Positions 22,000-30,533 of a stretch of 64,000 nucleotides of DNA are shown here, piece by piece. Source of the DNA: Sagittula sp. P11. GTDB taxonomy: Bacteria; Pseudomonadota; Alphaproteobacteria; Rhodobacterales; Rhodobacteraceae. Each line of letters starts with the position of its first letter. Position 1 is the first letter of the stretch. The position numbers and the translations under genes are program-made. The stretch is from assembly GCF_002814095.1 (NCBI RefSeq), contig NZ_CP021913.1:2948001-3012000 (forward strand), in the 5' to 3' direction. The notes beneath the pieces are model-generated. The model made no database searches, was not told the origin of the DNA, and was given only the letters and a program-made list of their open reading frames with translations.

Positions 22000-23486
22000 T
22001 GCGGCGCGCTTTTGCGGGGGGCCTTCTGGCGCTTGTCACATGGGCCGGGATGGCCGGTGCGGCGGAGATACGGCTGAAACCCGAACTGGCAGAGCGGCTG
22101 GCGCAGATCCGGCCGATCTATGGCGAGCGCAATTTGCTGAGCGAGGACGGGCCGATCCTGGTGACGGACGGGGGCGGCACGACGCTCTGGGGGCAGCCGT
22201 TCAGGATCATCGGCATCGACGGCGTGATCGAGGCGGGCGATGCGGAGCGGCTGGCGGCGCTGATCGGGCCTTACGATACGGCGGGGCCGTTCATCGTGGT
22301 GATGAATTCGCCGGGCGGGAATTTCCTCGAAGGCGTCCGGATGGGCGAGGTCCTGAAGCTATACCGCGAGGGCAACGGCGATCCCTACCTGACCGGCGTC
22401 GTGGTGCTGGCGGGAGAGGAGTGCATGTCGGCCTGCGCGGTGACCTTCGCGACCTCGGCGCTGCCGCGCGACAGCGGCATGTCGGTGCGCTTTGTCGAGA
22501 CGGGCGCGCGGCTGGGGTTCCACATGCCCTTCGTGCCGACCGACCAGCAGAGCCGGCAGACGGAGATCGCCCGCGCCATGGACCTGACCTACGAGGTCAT
22601 GTCGGAGTACATGGCGCTGATCGGCAACCGGGTGGCGCCCACGGCGCTGGTGCAGAACGCGCTGTTCTACCGCCGCCCGGAGGACTTCTTCCTGCTGGAG
22701 GGCGGGCTGGTGACACGGTTCATGGACTTCGTGCCGGTGGCGGGGCCGGTGGGGTCGACGCCGCTGACGCCTTCGGGGCTGACGCAGCGCGACGTGCTGA
22801 ACATGTGCCAGTACCAGGCCTATTCCGCGGGGCGGGAGTTCATCGCTGCGGAATACGAGTTCTGGCCGGTGCAGGCCTATTCGCAGTACCCCGACGACAC
22901 GCCGGTCGAAGAGCTGTTCCGCCAGACAGGCGCGCAGCGGATCACGACGCAAGGCTGCTCGGCCGAGGTGCGGGCGGACGGGTCGCTGGGCGTCTCGGCC
23001 ATCGGCGCCTGCCCGCAGGACCTGCCGCCGGGCTGGTGCCGGTCGGAGCAGGCGGCGGGTTACGTGGGGCCGCTGCCGCCCGCAACGGGCGCGCTTCTGG
23101 CCGACAGCCTCGGCTGCCACGGCGGGCGGATGACGCGCGGCTACTACCGCTGGGACGACGGCAACGCCTTCCTGGAGGAGGAGCGCCCCGACGACTACCG
23201 CTGGGAGGGCGCGCCGCCGGGGGCGCCGGAATACACGCTGGACTGGAGCGGCGCGTCCCTGCCCACGAACCTCACGCTGCGCGATGCGCCGGGCGGCGAA
23301 CGGGTCACGATCCTCGACGCGGGCACGGCGGTGGAGGTCGAGGACTGTGCGCTCAGCGCCGACGGTCAGGGTGTCTGGTACCGGGTCGCGGCGAACGGTG
23401 TGTCGGGCTGGGGCAGCGCGCGCTACGTCGACGTGCCCGCGCTTGCGGGTTGGGACTTCATGGTGCGCCCGAAGGGTTTCCAGTAG
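21999..23486 (+). CDS. Periplasmic ClpP/crotonase-like protease with SH3 domain
   Basis: This 495-residue exported protein starts at ATG 21999, overlapping the upstream stop. A signal peptide (LLALVTWAGMAGAAE) is followed by a ClpP-like fold (about 60-240). It shows FIVVMNSPGGNFLEGVRMGE, the probable nucleophile S144 in GEECMSACAVTF, and H175 in RLGFHMPF. A long Cys-containing middle part follows, and the C-terminus is a bacterial SH3 domain (about 415-485, LTLRDAPGGERVTILDAGTA, GVWYRVAANGVSGWG). It resembles COG3904-type periplasmic proteins. Coupling with the trypsin-like protease suggests joint action, perhaps on envelope proteins, with SH3 binding peptidoglycan. Confidence 0.75.
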   Translation: MRRAFAGGLLALVTWAGMAGAAEIRLKPELAERLAQIRPIYGERNLLSEDGPILVTDGGGTTLWGQPFRIIGIDGVIEAGDAERLAALIGPYDTAGPFIVVMNSPGGNFLEGVRMGEVLKLYREGNGDPYLTGVVVLAGEECMSACAVTFATSALPRDSGMSVRFVETGARLGFHMPFVPTDQQSRQTEIARAMDLTYEVMSEYMALIGNRVAPTALVQNALFYRRPEDFFLLEGGLVTRFMDFVPVAGPVGSTPLTPSGLTQRDVLNMCQYQAYSAGREFIAAEYEFWPVQAYSQYPDDTPVEELFRQTGAQRITTQGCSAEVRADGSLGVSAIGACPQDLPPGWCRSEQAAGYVGPLPPATGALLADSLGCHGGRMTRGYYRWDDGNAFLEEERPDDYRWEGAPPGAPEYTLDWSGASLPTNLTLRDAPGGERVTILDAGTAVEVEDCALSADGQGVWYRVAANGVSGWGSARYVDVPALAGWDFMVRPKGFQ

Positions 23487-23544
23487 CGGCCTGCCTATGG
23501 CCGCGGTTGCCCGCCACGGCGGTCCGGCCCGGGTCGGATCGGGC

Positions 23545-24231
23545 TCAGATCCCGAGGAACCGCTGCTTGACCGGCCCGGTCATCTCGCCGAACCGGCCCT
23601 GCCACGCGACGCTGCCACGCTCCAGCACCACCGCCCGGTCGCAGACCGAGGACAGCTCGGCCGGCGACTTGTCGATCACCAGGAGCGCCATGCCGCTCTC
23701 CGCCTTCAGCCGCCGGATCGCCGCCCAGATCTCCTGCCGGATCAGCGGCGCCAGCCCCTCCGTCGCCTCGTCGAGGATCAGCAGGCGGGGGTTGGTCATC
23801 AGCGCGCGCGCAATGGCCAGCATCTGCTGTTCCCCGCCCGACAGCGACCGTGCCACCTGCTGCCGCCGCTCGGCCAGCCGGGGGAAAAGCTGCGCCACCG
23901 CGGCGCTGTCCCAGGGGCCGGGGCGGGCGGCGGCGCGCATGTTCTCGTCCACTGTCAGACCGGCGAAGCAGCGGCGCCCCTCGGGCACCAGCCCGATGCC
24001 CAGCCGGGCGGCGCGGTGCGGCTTCAGCCGGGTCAGGTCGTGGCCCGCGAAACTGAGCGTGCCGCCGGTGGCGACCATCCGGCAGATCGCCCTGACGGTG
24101 GTCGTCTTGCCCATGCCATTGCGGCCCATGAGCGCCAGCGCCTCCCCCTCGGCCAGCGCGAAGGAGACGCCGAACAGCGCCTGCGACGCGCCGTAGCGGG
24201 CGCTGACGGTGTCGAGGGTCAGGAGGCTCAC
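23545..24231 (-). CDS. livF: ABC transporter ATPase, LivF type
   Basis: This 228-residue ATPase is the second nucleotide-binding subunit of a branched-chain-amino-acid-type importer. It has Walker A MGRNGMGKTT, signature SLSGGEQQMLAIARAL, Walker B LLILDEATEGLAP, and switch His replaced by Lys (LLVIDKSPAE). LivF proteins normally have EHN/EQN there, so the altered residue may slow hydrolysis or reflect local divergence. It overlaps livG by four bases and is the last gene of the livKHMGF operon. The substrate could be an amino acid or another small carboxylate. Confidence 0.88.
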   Translation of the reverse strand: MSLLTLDTVSARYGASQALFGVSFALAEGEALALMGRNGMGKTTTVRAICRMVATGGTLSFAGHDLTRLKPHRAARLGIGLVPEGRRCFAGLTVDENMRAAARPGPWDSAAVAQLFPRLAERRQQVARSLSGGEQQMLAIARALMTNPRLLILDEATEGLAPLIRQEIWAAIRRLKAESGMALLVIDKSPAELSSVCDRAVVLERGSVAWQGRFGEMTGPVKQRFLGI

Positions 24232-24977
24232 GCGGTCTCCCCCAGGTAGGCGTCGCGCACGCCCGCGTCGGCGCGGATCTCGTCCACGGTGCCGGTGGCG
24301 ATGATGCGGCCGTAGACCAGGACGGAGATCCGGTCGGCCAGCGCAAAGACCGCGTCCATGTCGTGTTCGACCAGCAGGATCGGCGCCTCGGCGCGCAGGC
24401 TGTCGAGCAGGCGGGTCAGCGCGGCGGACCCCTCCATCCCGAGGCCCGCCATGGGTTCGTCCATCAGGAAGGCCCGGGGGGCCAGTGTCAGGGCCACCGC
24501 AATCTCCAGCTGCCGCCGCTGCCCGTGCGACAGGTCGGCGGTGCGGGTGGCGGCGAAATCGGCAAGGCCCGCCCGCTCCAGCGCCGCCTCCGCGCGGTCG
24601 CGCAGGGCGCGGTCGGAGAGGGCGGGCCGCAGGAACCGCCAGGGCCGCCCGGACTGGCCGAGCGCCCCCAGAAGTGCGTTCTGCAGGACGGTGTCCTCCA
24701 TGGCGAGCTGGCTGATCTGGAAGGTCCGGGCAAGGCCCGCCCGGGCGCGCGCCGCGGTGTCGAGCGCGGTGACATCGCGCCCGTCCAGCAGCACCGCGCC
24801 CGCGTCGGGCGCCAGCGCGCCGGAGACCTGTGCGATCAGCGTCGACTTGCCCGCGCCGTTGGGGCCGATCAGGGCGTGGATCTCGCCCGGGCGCAGCGTC
24901 AGCGACACGTCGTCGGTCGCGGTGAGCGCGCCGAAGGCCTTGCAGAGGCCGCGGGTCTCGAGCACCGGCTCAGTCAT
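24228..24977 (-). CDS. livG: ABC transporter ATPase, LivG type
   Basis: This 249-residue ATPase shows Walker A IGPNGAGKSTL, the Q-loop region ARTFQISQLAMEDTVLQN, signature DLSHGQRRQLEIAVAL, Walker B AFLMDEPMAGLG, and switch His in LLVEHDMDAVF. It ends with a LivG-type C-terminal IATGTVDEIRAD...AYLGE. It overlaps livM by eight bases and livF by four. It pairs with LivF to drive the LivHM permease. Confidence 0.92.
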   Translation of the reverse strand: MTEPVLETRGLCKAFGALTATDDVSLTLRPGEIHALIGPNGAGKSTLIAQVSGALAPDAGAVLLDGRDVTALDTAARARAGLARTFQISQLAMEDTVLQNALLGALGQSGRPWRFLRPALSDRALRDRAEAALERAGLADFAATRTADLSHGQRRQLEIAVALTLAPRAFLMDEPMAGLGMEGSAALTRLLDSLRAEAPILLVEHDMDAVFALADRISVLVYGRIIATGTVDEIRADAGVRDAYLGETA

Positions 24978-25953
24978 GCGGCCGGGCCCTCCCGGTCAGG
25001 AGGCCGATGACCCCGCCCTGGCCCCAGAGCGTGACGGCCAGCAGCAAAAGGCCGAACCAGATGTGCCAGTACTCGGACAGCTGGCCCAGCCAGTGCTCCA
25101 TCAGCACGAAGATCGCCGCCCCGATCACCGGCCCGAACAGCCGCGCGGTGCCGCCGAGGATGATGAAGACGATGAACTCGCCCGACAGCTGCCAGGAGAA
25201 CATCGAAGGCGAGACGAACCGGTTCAGATCGGCGAACAGCGCCCCCGCCAGCCCGGTGATCGCACCCGAGAGGGTGAAGGCGGCAAGCCGCAGCCGCACC
25301 GGGTCGAGGCCGACGGCCCGCACCCGCTCCGGCGCCTGCCGCGCGGCGTTCAGCGCCAGCCCGAAGGGCGACCGCATCAGCGCCGCCGTCAGCGCCAGCA
25401 CCGCCAGCAGCACGGCAAGGCACAGACCGTAGAACTGGATCGGCACCAGAGTGTTCAGCCCGGGAAAGCCGTTGCGCACATAGATCGACACCCCGTCCTC
25501 GCCGCCATAGGCCGCCCAGCTGATCGAGAAGAAATAGAACATCTGCCCGAAGGCCAGCGTGATCATGATGAAGTAGACGCCGGAGGTCCGGAGCGCGAGC
25601 AGCCCGATGACGAAGGCCGCCAGCCCCGAGACCACGACCGCCACCAGCCAGATCACCGGCATCGACTTTGTGCCCGGCAGCGACACCCCGAACAGCTCCA
25701 GTGGCGTGTAGTTCTGCGCGTGGAAGGCGAGGATGCCCATGGCATAGCCGCCCAGCCCGAAGAACACCGCGTGCCCGAGGCTGACCAGACCGCCGATTCC
25801 CAGCGCCACGTTCAGCCCCGCCGCCGCCAGCGCGAGGATCACCGCCCGCGTCGCCAGCGTGATGGTGAAGGGCTCGTCCATGACCAGCGCCCAGGCCGGC
25901 ACGGCGACCAGCGCCGCGAGCACGGCAAGGTTCAGCCATCCCTCGCGGGTCAT
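24970..25953 (-). CDS. livM: ABC transporter permease, LivM type
   Basis: This permease of about 327 residues starts at ATG 25953 (MTREGWLNLAVLAALVAVPA); an in-frame upstream extension to 25983 lacks support. It has eight to nine membrane segments, with the LivM block AAAGLNVALGIGGLVSLGHA, the EAA-like GLDPVRLRLAAFTLSGAITG and FVIFIILGGTARLFGPVIGA. It overlaps livG downstream. A 100-base gap separates it from livH. Confidence 0.9.
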   Translation of the reverse strand: MTREGWLNLAVLAALVAVPAWALVMDEPFTITLATRAVILALAAAGLNVALGIGGLVSLGHAVFFGLGGYAMGILAFHAQNYTPLELFGVSLPGTKSMPVIWLVAVVVSGLAAFVIGLLALRTSGVYFIMITLAFGQMFYFFSISWAAYGGEDGVSIYVRNGFPGLNTLVPIQFYGLCLAVLLAVLALTAALMRSPFGLALNAARQAPERVRAVGLDPVRLRLAAFTLSGAITGLAGALFADLNRFVSPSMFSWQLSGEFIVFIILGGTARLFGPVIGAAIFVLMEHWLGQLSEYWHIWFGLLLLAVTLWGQGGVIGLLTGRARPHD

Positions 25954-26053
25954 GCGCCGCGCCCCTGTTTCTCTGCTTTCCAAATACTCATGCCGAAGCG
26001 CACCACGGGGCGCCCGCCCGCCGCGTGACCGCCGACGCCCTCCGCAAAGCCGC

Positions 26054-26974
26054 TCACGCCCGCACCCCGTAAAGGCCGGTGGGTTTCCAGACCAGCACAG
26101 CCGCCATCAGGATGTAGATCGCCATGGAGGCCAGCGCGGAGCCGGTCTGCGTGGCCTCGGACGGCGGCATGAAGAGCTTGAAGAGCTCAGGCAGGAAGAC
26201 GCTGCCCAGCGTGCCGGTGAGCCCCACCAGCAGGGCCCCCACCAGCGCCCCCTTGATCGAGCCTATGCCGCCGATGACGATGGTGACGAAGGCGAGGATC
26301 AGCACCGGCTCGCCCATGCCCACCTGCACCGATTGCAGCGTCCCCACCAGCGCGCCCGCCAGACCCGCAAGCGCCGCGCCGAGCGCGAAGACCAGCGTGT
26401 AGAGCGCGTCGATGTTCACGCCGAGGGCGGCGATCATCTCGCGGTCGTTCTCGCCCGCGCGGATGCGGATGCCCAGCCGGGTCCGGCCGATCAGCCAGAA
26501 GAGCGCCGCCGCCAGCGCCAGACCGGCGCCGATCAGGGTCAGCCGGTAAAGCGGGTACTGGATGCCGAAGGGCAGGGTGACGGGGCCCGAAAGCGCGGGC
26601 GGCACGTCGAGATACAGGGGAAAGGAGCCGAACAGCCAGCGTGTCCCCTCGGAAAAGATCAGGATCAGCGCGAAGGTGGCCAGCACCTGGTCGAGGTGGT
26701 CGCGCCCGTAAAGCCTCCGGATCACCGTCAGTTCGATCAGCGCGCCCGCGGCGGCGGCGCCCGCCAGAGCCGCGACCAGCCCCAGCGCGTAGGAGCCGGT
26801 GGCGGAGGCGGTGGCGGCGGCACAGAAGGCGCCGACCATGTAGAGCGATCCGTGGGCAAGGTTGATCAGCCCCATCACGCCGAAGATCAGCGTGAGGCCT
26901 GCGGCCATCAGGAACAGCATGATGCCGGATTGCAGGCCGTTGAGGACCTGCTCTGCGATGAGGGTCGGGGTCAT
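26054..26974 (-). CDS. livH: ABC transporter permease, LivH type
   Basis: This permease of about 306 residues starts at ATG 26974 (MTPTLIAEQVLNGLQSGIML). Motifs are LTLIFGVMGLINLAHGSLYM and GRTRLGIRIRAGENDREMIA, with the GINIDALY-like GVNIDALYTLVFALGAAL and IGGIGSIKGALVGALLVGL. It forms the membrane channel with LivM. Between livH and livK lie 157 bases containing a large inverted repeat (27019-27121) that may act as an attenuator or REP-like element. Confidence 0.9.
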   Translation of the reverse strand: MTPTLIAEQVLNGLQSGIMLFLMAAGLTLIFGVMGLINLAHGSLYMVGAFCAAATASATGSYALGLVAALAGAAAAGALIELTVIRRLYGRDHLDQVLATFALILIFSEGTRWLFGSFPLYLDVPPALSGPVTLPFGIQYPLYRLTLIGAGLALAAALFWLIGRTRLGIRIRAGENDREMIAALGVNIDALYTLVFALGAALAGLAGALVGTLQSVQVGMGEPVLILAFVTIVIGGIGSIKGALVGALLVGLTGTLGSVFLPELFKLFMPPSEATQTGSALASMAIYILMAAVLVWKPTGLYGVRA

Positions 26975-27018
26975 GGAGTGGTCATGGCGGGGATCTTGGC
27001 GCTTCGGACCGGACGGCG

Positions 27019-27121
27019 GGCGGCGCAAAGCCCCGTCCTACGGGTTGTCACGCCCCCGGGGTCACGGCGTCACACCGGACCGGGGGGCGGAACGTCCTGT
27101 AGGGCGGGGCTTCGCGCCGCC
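27019..27121. repeat. Inverted pair of a short interspersed repeat in the livK-livH gap
   Basis: GGCGGCGCAAAGCCCCGTCC (from 27019) is repeated inverted as GTAGGGCGGGGCTTCGCGCC (from 27099), 21 of 23 bases matching over the full arms. The RNA could form a long hairpin between livK and livH and so lower downstream expression or stabilise the livK message. The same unit occurs singly at 30481-30503, and in a related form at 49944-49966. Confidence 0.65.
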
Positions 27122-27131
27122 TCGGCCCGGA

Positions 27132-28268
27132 TCACATCTTGCAGTCGCCGACGTAGGCGTTGTCGCGGTTCTCCATCGCGGTGGCGACGATCTTGTTGGT
27201 GAAGATGTCGCCCTCCTTGATCACCTCGCGGGTGTAGAGGTTCTGGATGGGGTGGTTGTTCGCCGCAAAGGAGAACGACCCGCGCACGGAGTCGAAATCC
27301 GCCTCCTTCAGCGCCGCGCCGAAGGCCGCGTCGTCGCCGACCTCCGCCTTGTCGATGGCCGAGAGCAGCAGGTTCGCGGTGTCATAGCCCTGCGCCGCGT
27401 AGATCGACGGCAGGCGGCCGTACTTGGCGGAGTAGGCCTCGACGAAGGCGGCGTTGGCCGGGTTGTCGAGGTCCTTCGACCACGAGGAGGTGTTCTTCAC
27501 CCCCACCGCCGCGTCGCCCACGGCCTGCAGGATGTTCTGGTCGAAGCTGAAGGCCGGGCCCACCAGCGGCAGTTCGACGCCGGAATCCGCGTATTGCTTG
27601 AGGAAGGAGATGCCCATCCCGCCCGGCAGGAAGAAGAACACCGAATCCGCGCCCGAGGCCCGGATCTGCGCGATCTCGGCGGCGTAGTCGGTCTGGCCCA
27701 GCGTGGTGTAGATCTCGCCCGCCAGCTCGCCCTCGTAGAACCGCTTGAAGCCGTTCAGGCTGTCCTGCCCCGCCGGGTAGTTCGGCGCGAGGATGAAGGT
27801 GTTGGTGAAACCTTCCTTCGTGGCATAGGCGCCCGCGGCCTCGTGCAGGTTGTCGTTCTGGTAGCTCACCGAGAAGTAGTTCGGGTTGCAGCCCGCGCCC
27901 GCAAGCTGCGCCGGCGCCGCGTTGGTCGAGAGGTAGAACAGCCCCTGCGCCGTCGCCGCCGGCACCACCGCCATGGCGAGGTTCGACCACACGATGCCGG
28001 TCAGCACGTCGACCTTTTCGGACTGGATCATCTTGTCGGCCAGCTGCACGGCCACCTCGGGCTTCTGCTGGTCGTCCTCGACCACCACCTCCACGTCGTC
28101 GCGGCCCGCCTGCTCGATCGCCAGGAGGAAGCCGTCGCGGGTGTCGATCCCGAGCGACGCGCCGCCGCCGGAGAGCGTGGTGATCATGCCGACTTTGACC
28201 TCCGCCGCGGCGGGCAAGGCGGCCATGAGGCCGATCGCAGTGGTCAGCGCAAGGGTTCTGCGGTTCAT
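27132..28268 (-). CDS. livK: ABC transporter substrate-binding protein, LivK type
   Basis: This 378-residue periplasmic binding protein has signal peptide MNRRTLALTTAIGLMAALPA and a Peripla_BP_6 fold. It shows VKVGMITTLSGGGASLGIDT, then VEVVVEDDQQKPEVAVQLAD, FILAPNYPAGQDSLNGFKRF and IYAAQGYDTANLLLSAIDKA. It gives the importer its specificity, which may be for aromatic or other carboxylates rather than leucine (no direct evidence). It is the first gene of the operon; the lone Lrp-type domain gene lies 64 bases upstream on the same strand. Confidence 0.9.
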   Translation of the reverse strand: MNRRTLALTTAIGLMAALPAAAEVKVGMITTLSGGGASLGIDTRDGFLLAIEQAGRDDVEVVVEDDQQKPEVAVQLADKMIQSEKVDVLTGIVWSNLAMAVVPAATAQGLFYLSTNAAPAQLAGAGCNPNYFSVSYQNDNLHEAAGAYATKEGFTNTFILAPNYPAGQDSLNGFKRFYEGELAGEIYTTLGQTDYAAEIAQIRASGADSVFFFLPGGMGISFLKQYADSGVELPLVGPAFSFDQNILQAVGDAAVGVKNTSSWSKDLDNPANAAFVEAYSAKYGRLPSIYAAQGYDTANLLLSAIDKAEVGDDAAFGAALKEADFDSVRGSFSFAANNHPIQNLYTREVIKEGDIFTNKIVATAMENRDNAYVGDCKM

Positions 28269-28332
28269 GGAATGTCTCCCTGTGTTCTCGTTGTCGTCTT
28301 GTCTTGGTTTTTTCGTTTGCCGAAGAGCCGGT

Positions 28333-28572
28333 TCAGAAGGCCCGGAAGGTCAGTGTGGTCAGCGTGCGCTGGATGTTCTCGACGTTGGCGATCTTCTCGG
28401 CGATGAACTTGCCGATGTCCTCGTCCTCGGGGATGTAGAGCTTCACCAGCAGGTCGAATTCTCCGCTGGTTGAAAACAGCTCCGAGTGAATCTCGCGCAG
28501 GGCGATGTCCTTGGCGACCTTGTAGGCGGTGCCGGGCGTGCAGCGGATCTGGACGAAGACGCAGGTTGTCAT
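28333..28572 (-). CDS. Stand-alone Lrp/AsnC ligand-binding (RAM) domain protein
   Basis: This 79-residue protein consists only of the Lrp/AsnC effector domain. It reads FVQIRCTPGTAYKVAKDIAL, then IHSELFSTSGEFDLLVKLYI and IGKFIAEKIANVENIQRTLT. It has no DNA-binding HTH, so it may sense an amino acid and act by mixing with full-length Lrp proteins. Its place upstream of livK suggests that its ligand is the transported compound. The in-frame ORF extends upstream to 29520 as a shadow of the SDR gene; ATG 28572 is the only sensible start. Confidence 0.8.
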   Translation of the reverse strand: MTTCVFVQIRCTPGTAYKVAKDIALREIHSELFSTSGEFDLLVKLYIPEDEDIGKFIAEKIANVENIQRTLTTLTFRAF

Positions 28573-28737
28573 GATCGGGCTCCGTAAGGCCCCGGCGCGG
28601 GGCGGTTCACCCCGACTAGAGCGGAAAACGCCGGCCAGCGCCACCCCCCGGACGCCCTTGCAGAAGCCCGGTTGTGTCGTCAGTGTCGTTGCCGCGGCGG
28701 GCGCGCGCGTCAGCCGGGTGCGGCAGTGGAGGCAGTC

Positions 28738-29508
28738 ATGAGTGTGGCACGGTATCAGGATCTGGAGGGGACCTCGGTCTTCGTCACCGGCGGCGGTTCG
28801 GGGATCGGCGCGGCGCTGGTCGACGGGTTCCTCGGGCAGGGGGCGCGGGTCACCTTCGTCCAGCGGTCCGACGCGCAGGAGTTCTGCGCCGAGATGGCGG
28901 CGAAACACGGGCGGGCGCCGGATTTCCTGCCCTGCGACGTGACCGACACGGCGGCGCTTCAGGCGGCCATCGACCGCACCGCCGAGCGGCAGGGGCCGGT
29001 GCGCGTGCTGGTCAACAACGCCGCCAACGACACCCGCCACGCCACGCTGGAGACCGATCCGGAGACATGGCGCGCGGCGCTGGCGGTCAACCTCGATCCC
29101 TATTTCTTTGCCACGCAGGCGGTGGTGCCGATGATGCGCGACCTGGGCGGCGGGGTGATCGTGAACTTCAGCTCGATCAGCTACATGATGGGCATGGCGG
29201 ACATGCCGGCCTACACCGCCGCCAACGGCGCGATCACCGCCCTGACCCGCGGCCATGCGCGCGAGTTCGGCGCCGACGGCATCCGGGTGAACGCGGTGGC
29301 CCCCGGCTGGGTTCTGACGGAGCGGCAGCTGCGGCTCTGGGCCACGCCTGAGGCGCTGTCGGATGTCCTCGGGCGGCAGTGCCTGCCGCGCCACCTGCGG
29401 GCGGAGGACATCGTCGGCCCGGTGCTGTTCCTGTCGTCGGCGGCCTCCGGCGCGATCACCGGCCAGTGTTTGGCGGTGGACGGCGGTGTGGTGACGGTGG
29501 CAGGGTAG
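28738..29508 (+). CDS. SDR-family sugar 1-dehydrogenase-like protein
   Basis: This 256-residue short-chain dehydrogenase has cofactor motif TGGGSGIG (about 17-24), NNAAND (93-98), Ser in VNFSSISY and Tyr159. The overall pattern (LVNNAANDTRHATLE; PGWVLTERQLRLW) resembles bacterial D-xylose/sugar 1-dehydrogenases. The usual active-site Lys is Asn: the motif is YTAAN (Y159xxxN163) instead of YxxxK. The enzyme may be altered in activity. It is followed 29 bases later by an SMP-30 lactonase, so together they could oxidise an aldose to lactone and then acid. The start ATG 28738 was chosen just before the Rossmann motif. Confidence 0.8.
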   Translation: MSVARYQDLEGTSVFVTGGGSGIGAALVDGFLGQGARVTFVQRSDAQEFCAEMAAKHGRAPDFLPCDVTDTAALQAAIDRTAERQGPVRVLVNNAANDTRHATLETDPETWRAALAVNLDPYFFATQAVVPMMRDLGGGVIVNFSSISYMMGMADMPAYTAANGAITALTRGHAREFGADGIRVNAVAPGWVLTERQLRLWATPEALSDVLGRQCLPRHLRAEDIVGPVLFLSSAASGAITGQCLAVDGGVVTVAG

Positions 29509-29537
29509 CGACAACATCACGCGGGAGGGAAAGCGGA

Positions 29538-30392
29538 ATGGCAGAGGTCAAGGTCCTGTCCGACACGAAATGCATCCTCGGGGAGGGGGCGCTCTGGCAT
29601 CCGGAGCGGGAGACGTTCTTCTGGTTCGACATCCTCGGCCACAAGCTGTTCGAGCATGACGGCACGGGCCAGCGGGAGTGGTCCTTCGACCGCGCCGTTT
29701 CGGCCGCGGGCTGGGTGGACCGCAACCGGCTGCTGGTGGCGTCGGAGCGGGACCTGTTCCTGTTCGACATCGAGGCGGGGACCGAGGAGCACGTGATCGG
29801 CCTCGAGGACGACAACCCCGACAACCGCTCCAACGACGGCCGGGCCGATCCGCAGGGCGGCTTCTGGATCGGGACGATGGCCTATGCCCAGACAACCGGC
29901 GCAGGGGCGATCTACCGCTACTACCGGGGGGAGCTGCGGCTTCTCTATCCCGACATCACCGTGTCGAACGCGATCTGTTTCGCGCCGGACGGGCGCACGG
30001 CGTATTTCGCCGACACGCCAACGCGGACGGTGCGCCGGGTGGCGCTGGACGCCGACGGCTGGCCCGCGGGCGAGAGCGAGGTGTTCATCGACATGACCGG
30101 CACGCCGGTGGTGAAGCCGGACGGCGCGGTGATCGACACGGAGGGGCGGCTCTGGACAGCGCAATGGGGGTCCTCGCAGGTGTCCTGCTACGGGACGGAC
30201 GGCACCTTCCTCAGGGCGCTGCCGATGCCCGCGATCCAGGTGAGCTGCCCGTCCTTCGGCGGCCCGGAGCGGCGGCGGCTGTTCGTCACCTCCGCCTCCA
30301 CCGGCCAGCCGGACGACGCGCTGGCGGGGCAGACCTTCTACGCCGACCTCGAGGATGTGCAGGGGCAGGCGGAGCACCGGGTGATCCTCTGA
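29538..30392 (+). CDS. SMP-30/gluconolactonase family sugar lactonase
   Basis: This 284-residue six-bladed propeller enzyme hydrolyses sugar lactones. The family signature is CILGEGALWHPERETFFWFD with the metal-ligand Glu. PDNRSNDGRADPQGGFWIGT gives the conserved Asn/Asp, and TVSNAICFAPDGRTAYFADT and PDGAVIDTEGRLWTAQW give the catalytic Asp region. A strong ribosome site (GGGAGGG) precedes ATG 29538. It follows the SDR gene and would act on its product. The sugar is not defined by sequence. Confidence 0.9.
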   Translation: MAEVKVLSDTKCILGEGALWHPERETFFWFDILGHKLFEHDGTGQREWSFDRAVSAAGWVDRNRLLVASERDLFLFDIEAGTEEHVIGLEDDNPDNRSNDGRADPQGGFWIGTMAYAQTTGAGAIYRYYRGELRLLYPDITVSNAICFAPDGRTAYFADTPTRTVRRVALDADGWPAGESEVFIDMTGTPVVKPDGAVIDTEGRLWTAQWGSSQVSCYGTDGTFLRALPMPAIQVSCPSFGGPERRRLFVTSASTGQPDDALAGQTFYADLEDVQGQAEHRVIL

Positions 30393-30480
30393 CGCGGGCC
30401 GGGTGCGGGGGCTTTGGTTGCGTGCGGTCGGGGGGCGATGCGGTCGTCTTGCTGGCCCCGGCCCAGCGGTGTGACAAGGC

Positions 30481-30503
30481 GTAGGGCGGGGCTGTGCGCC
30501 GCC
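30481..30503 (+). repeat. Interspersed repeat unit, single copy
   Basis: GTAGGGCGGGGCTGTGCGCC and the following three bases match the livK-livH repeat in nearly every position. The preceding GTGACAA is shared as well. It sits between the lactonase gene and trmO. Confidence 0.6.
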
Positions 30504-30533
30504 CTGCTGCGGCCAGTGTGGGAGGTGAGGATC

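Noticed and set aside
22040-24196. 718-codon + strand ORF through the ClpP-like and livF genes
   Set aside because: Gly/Arg/Ala-rich shadow frame spanning two recognised genes on different strands.
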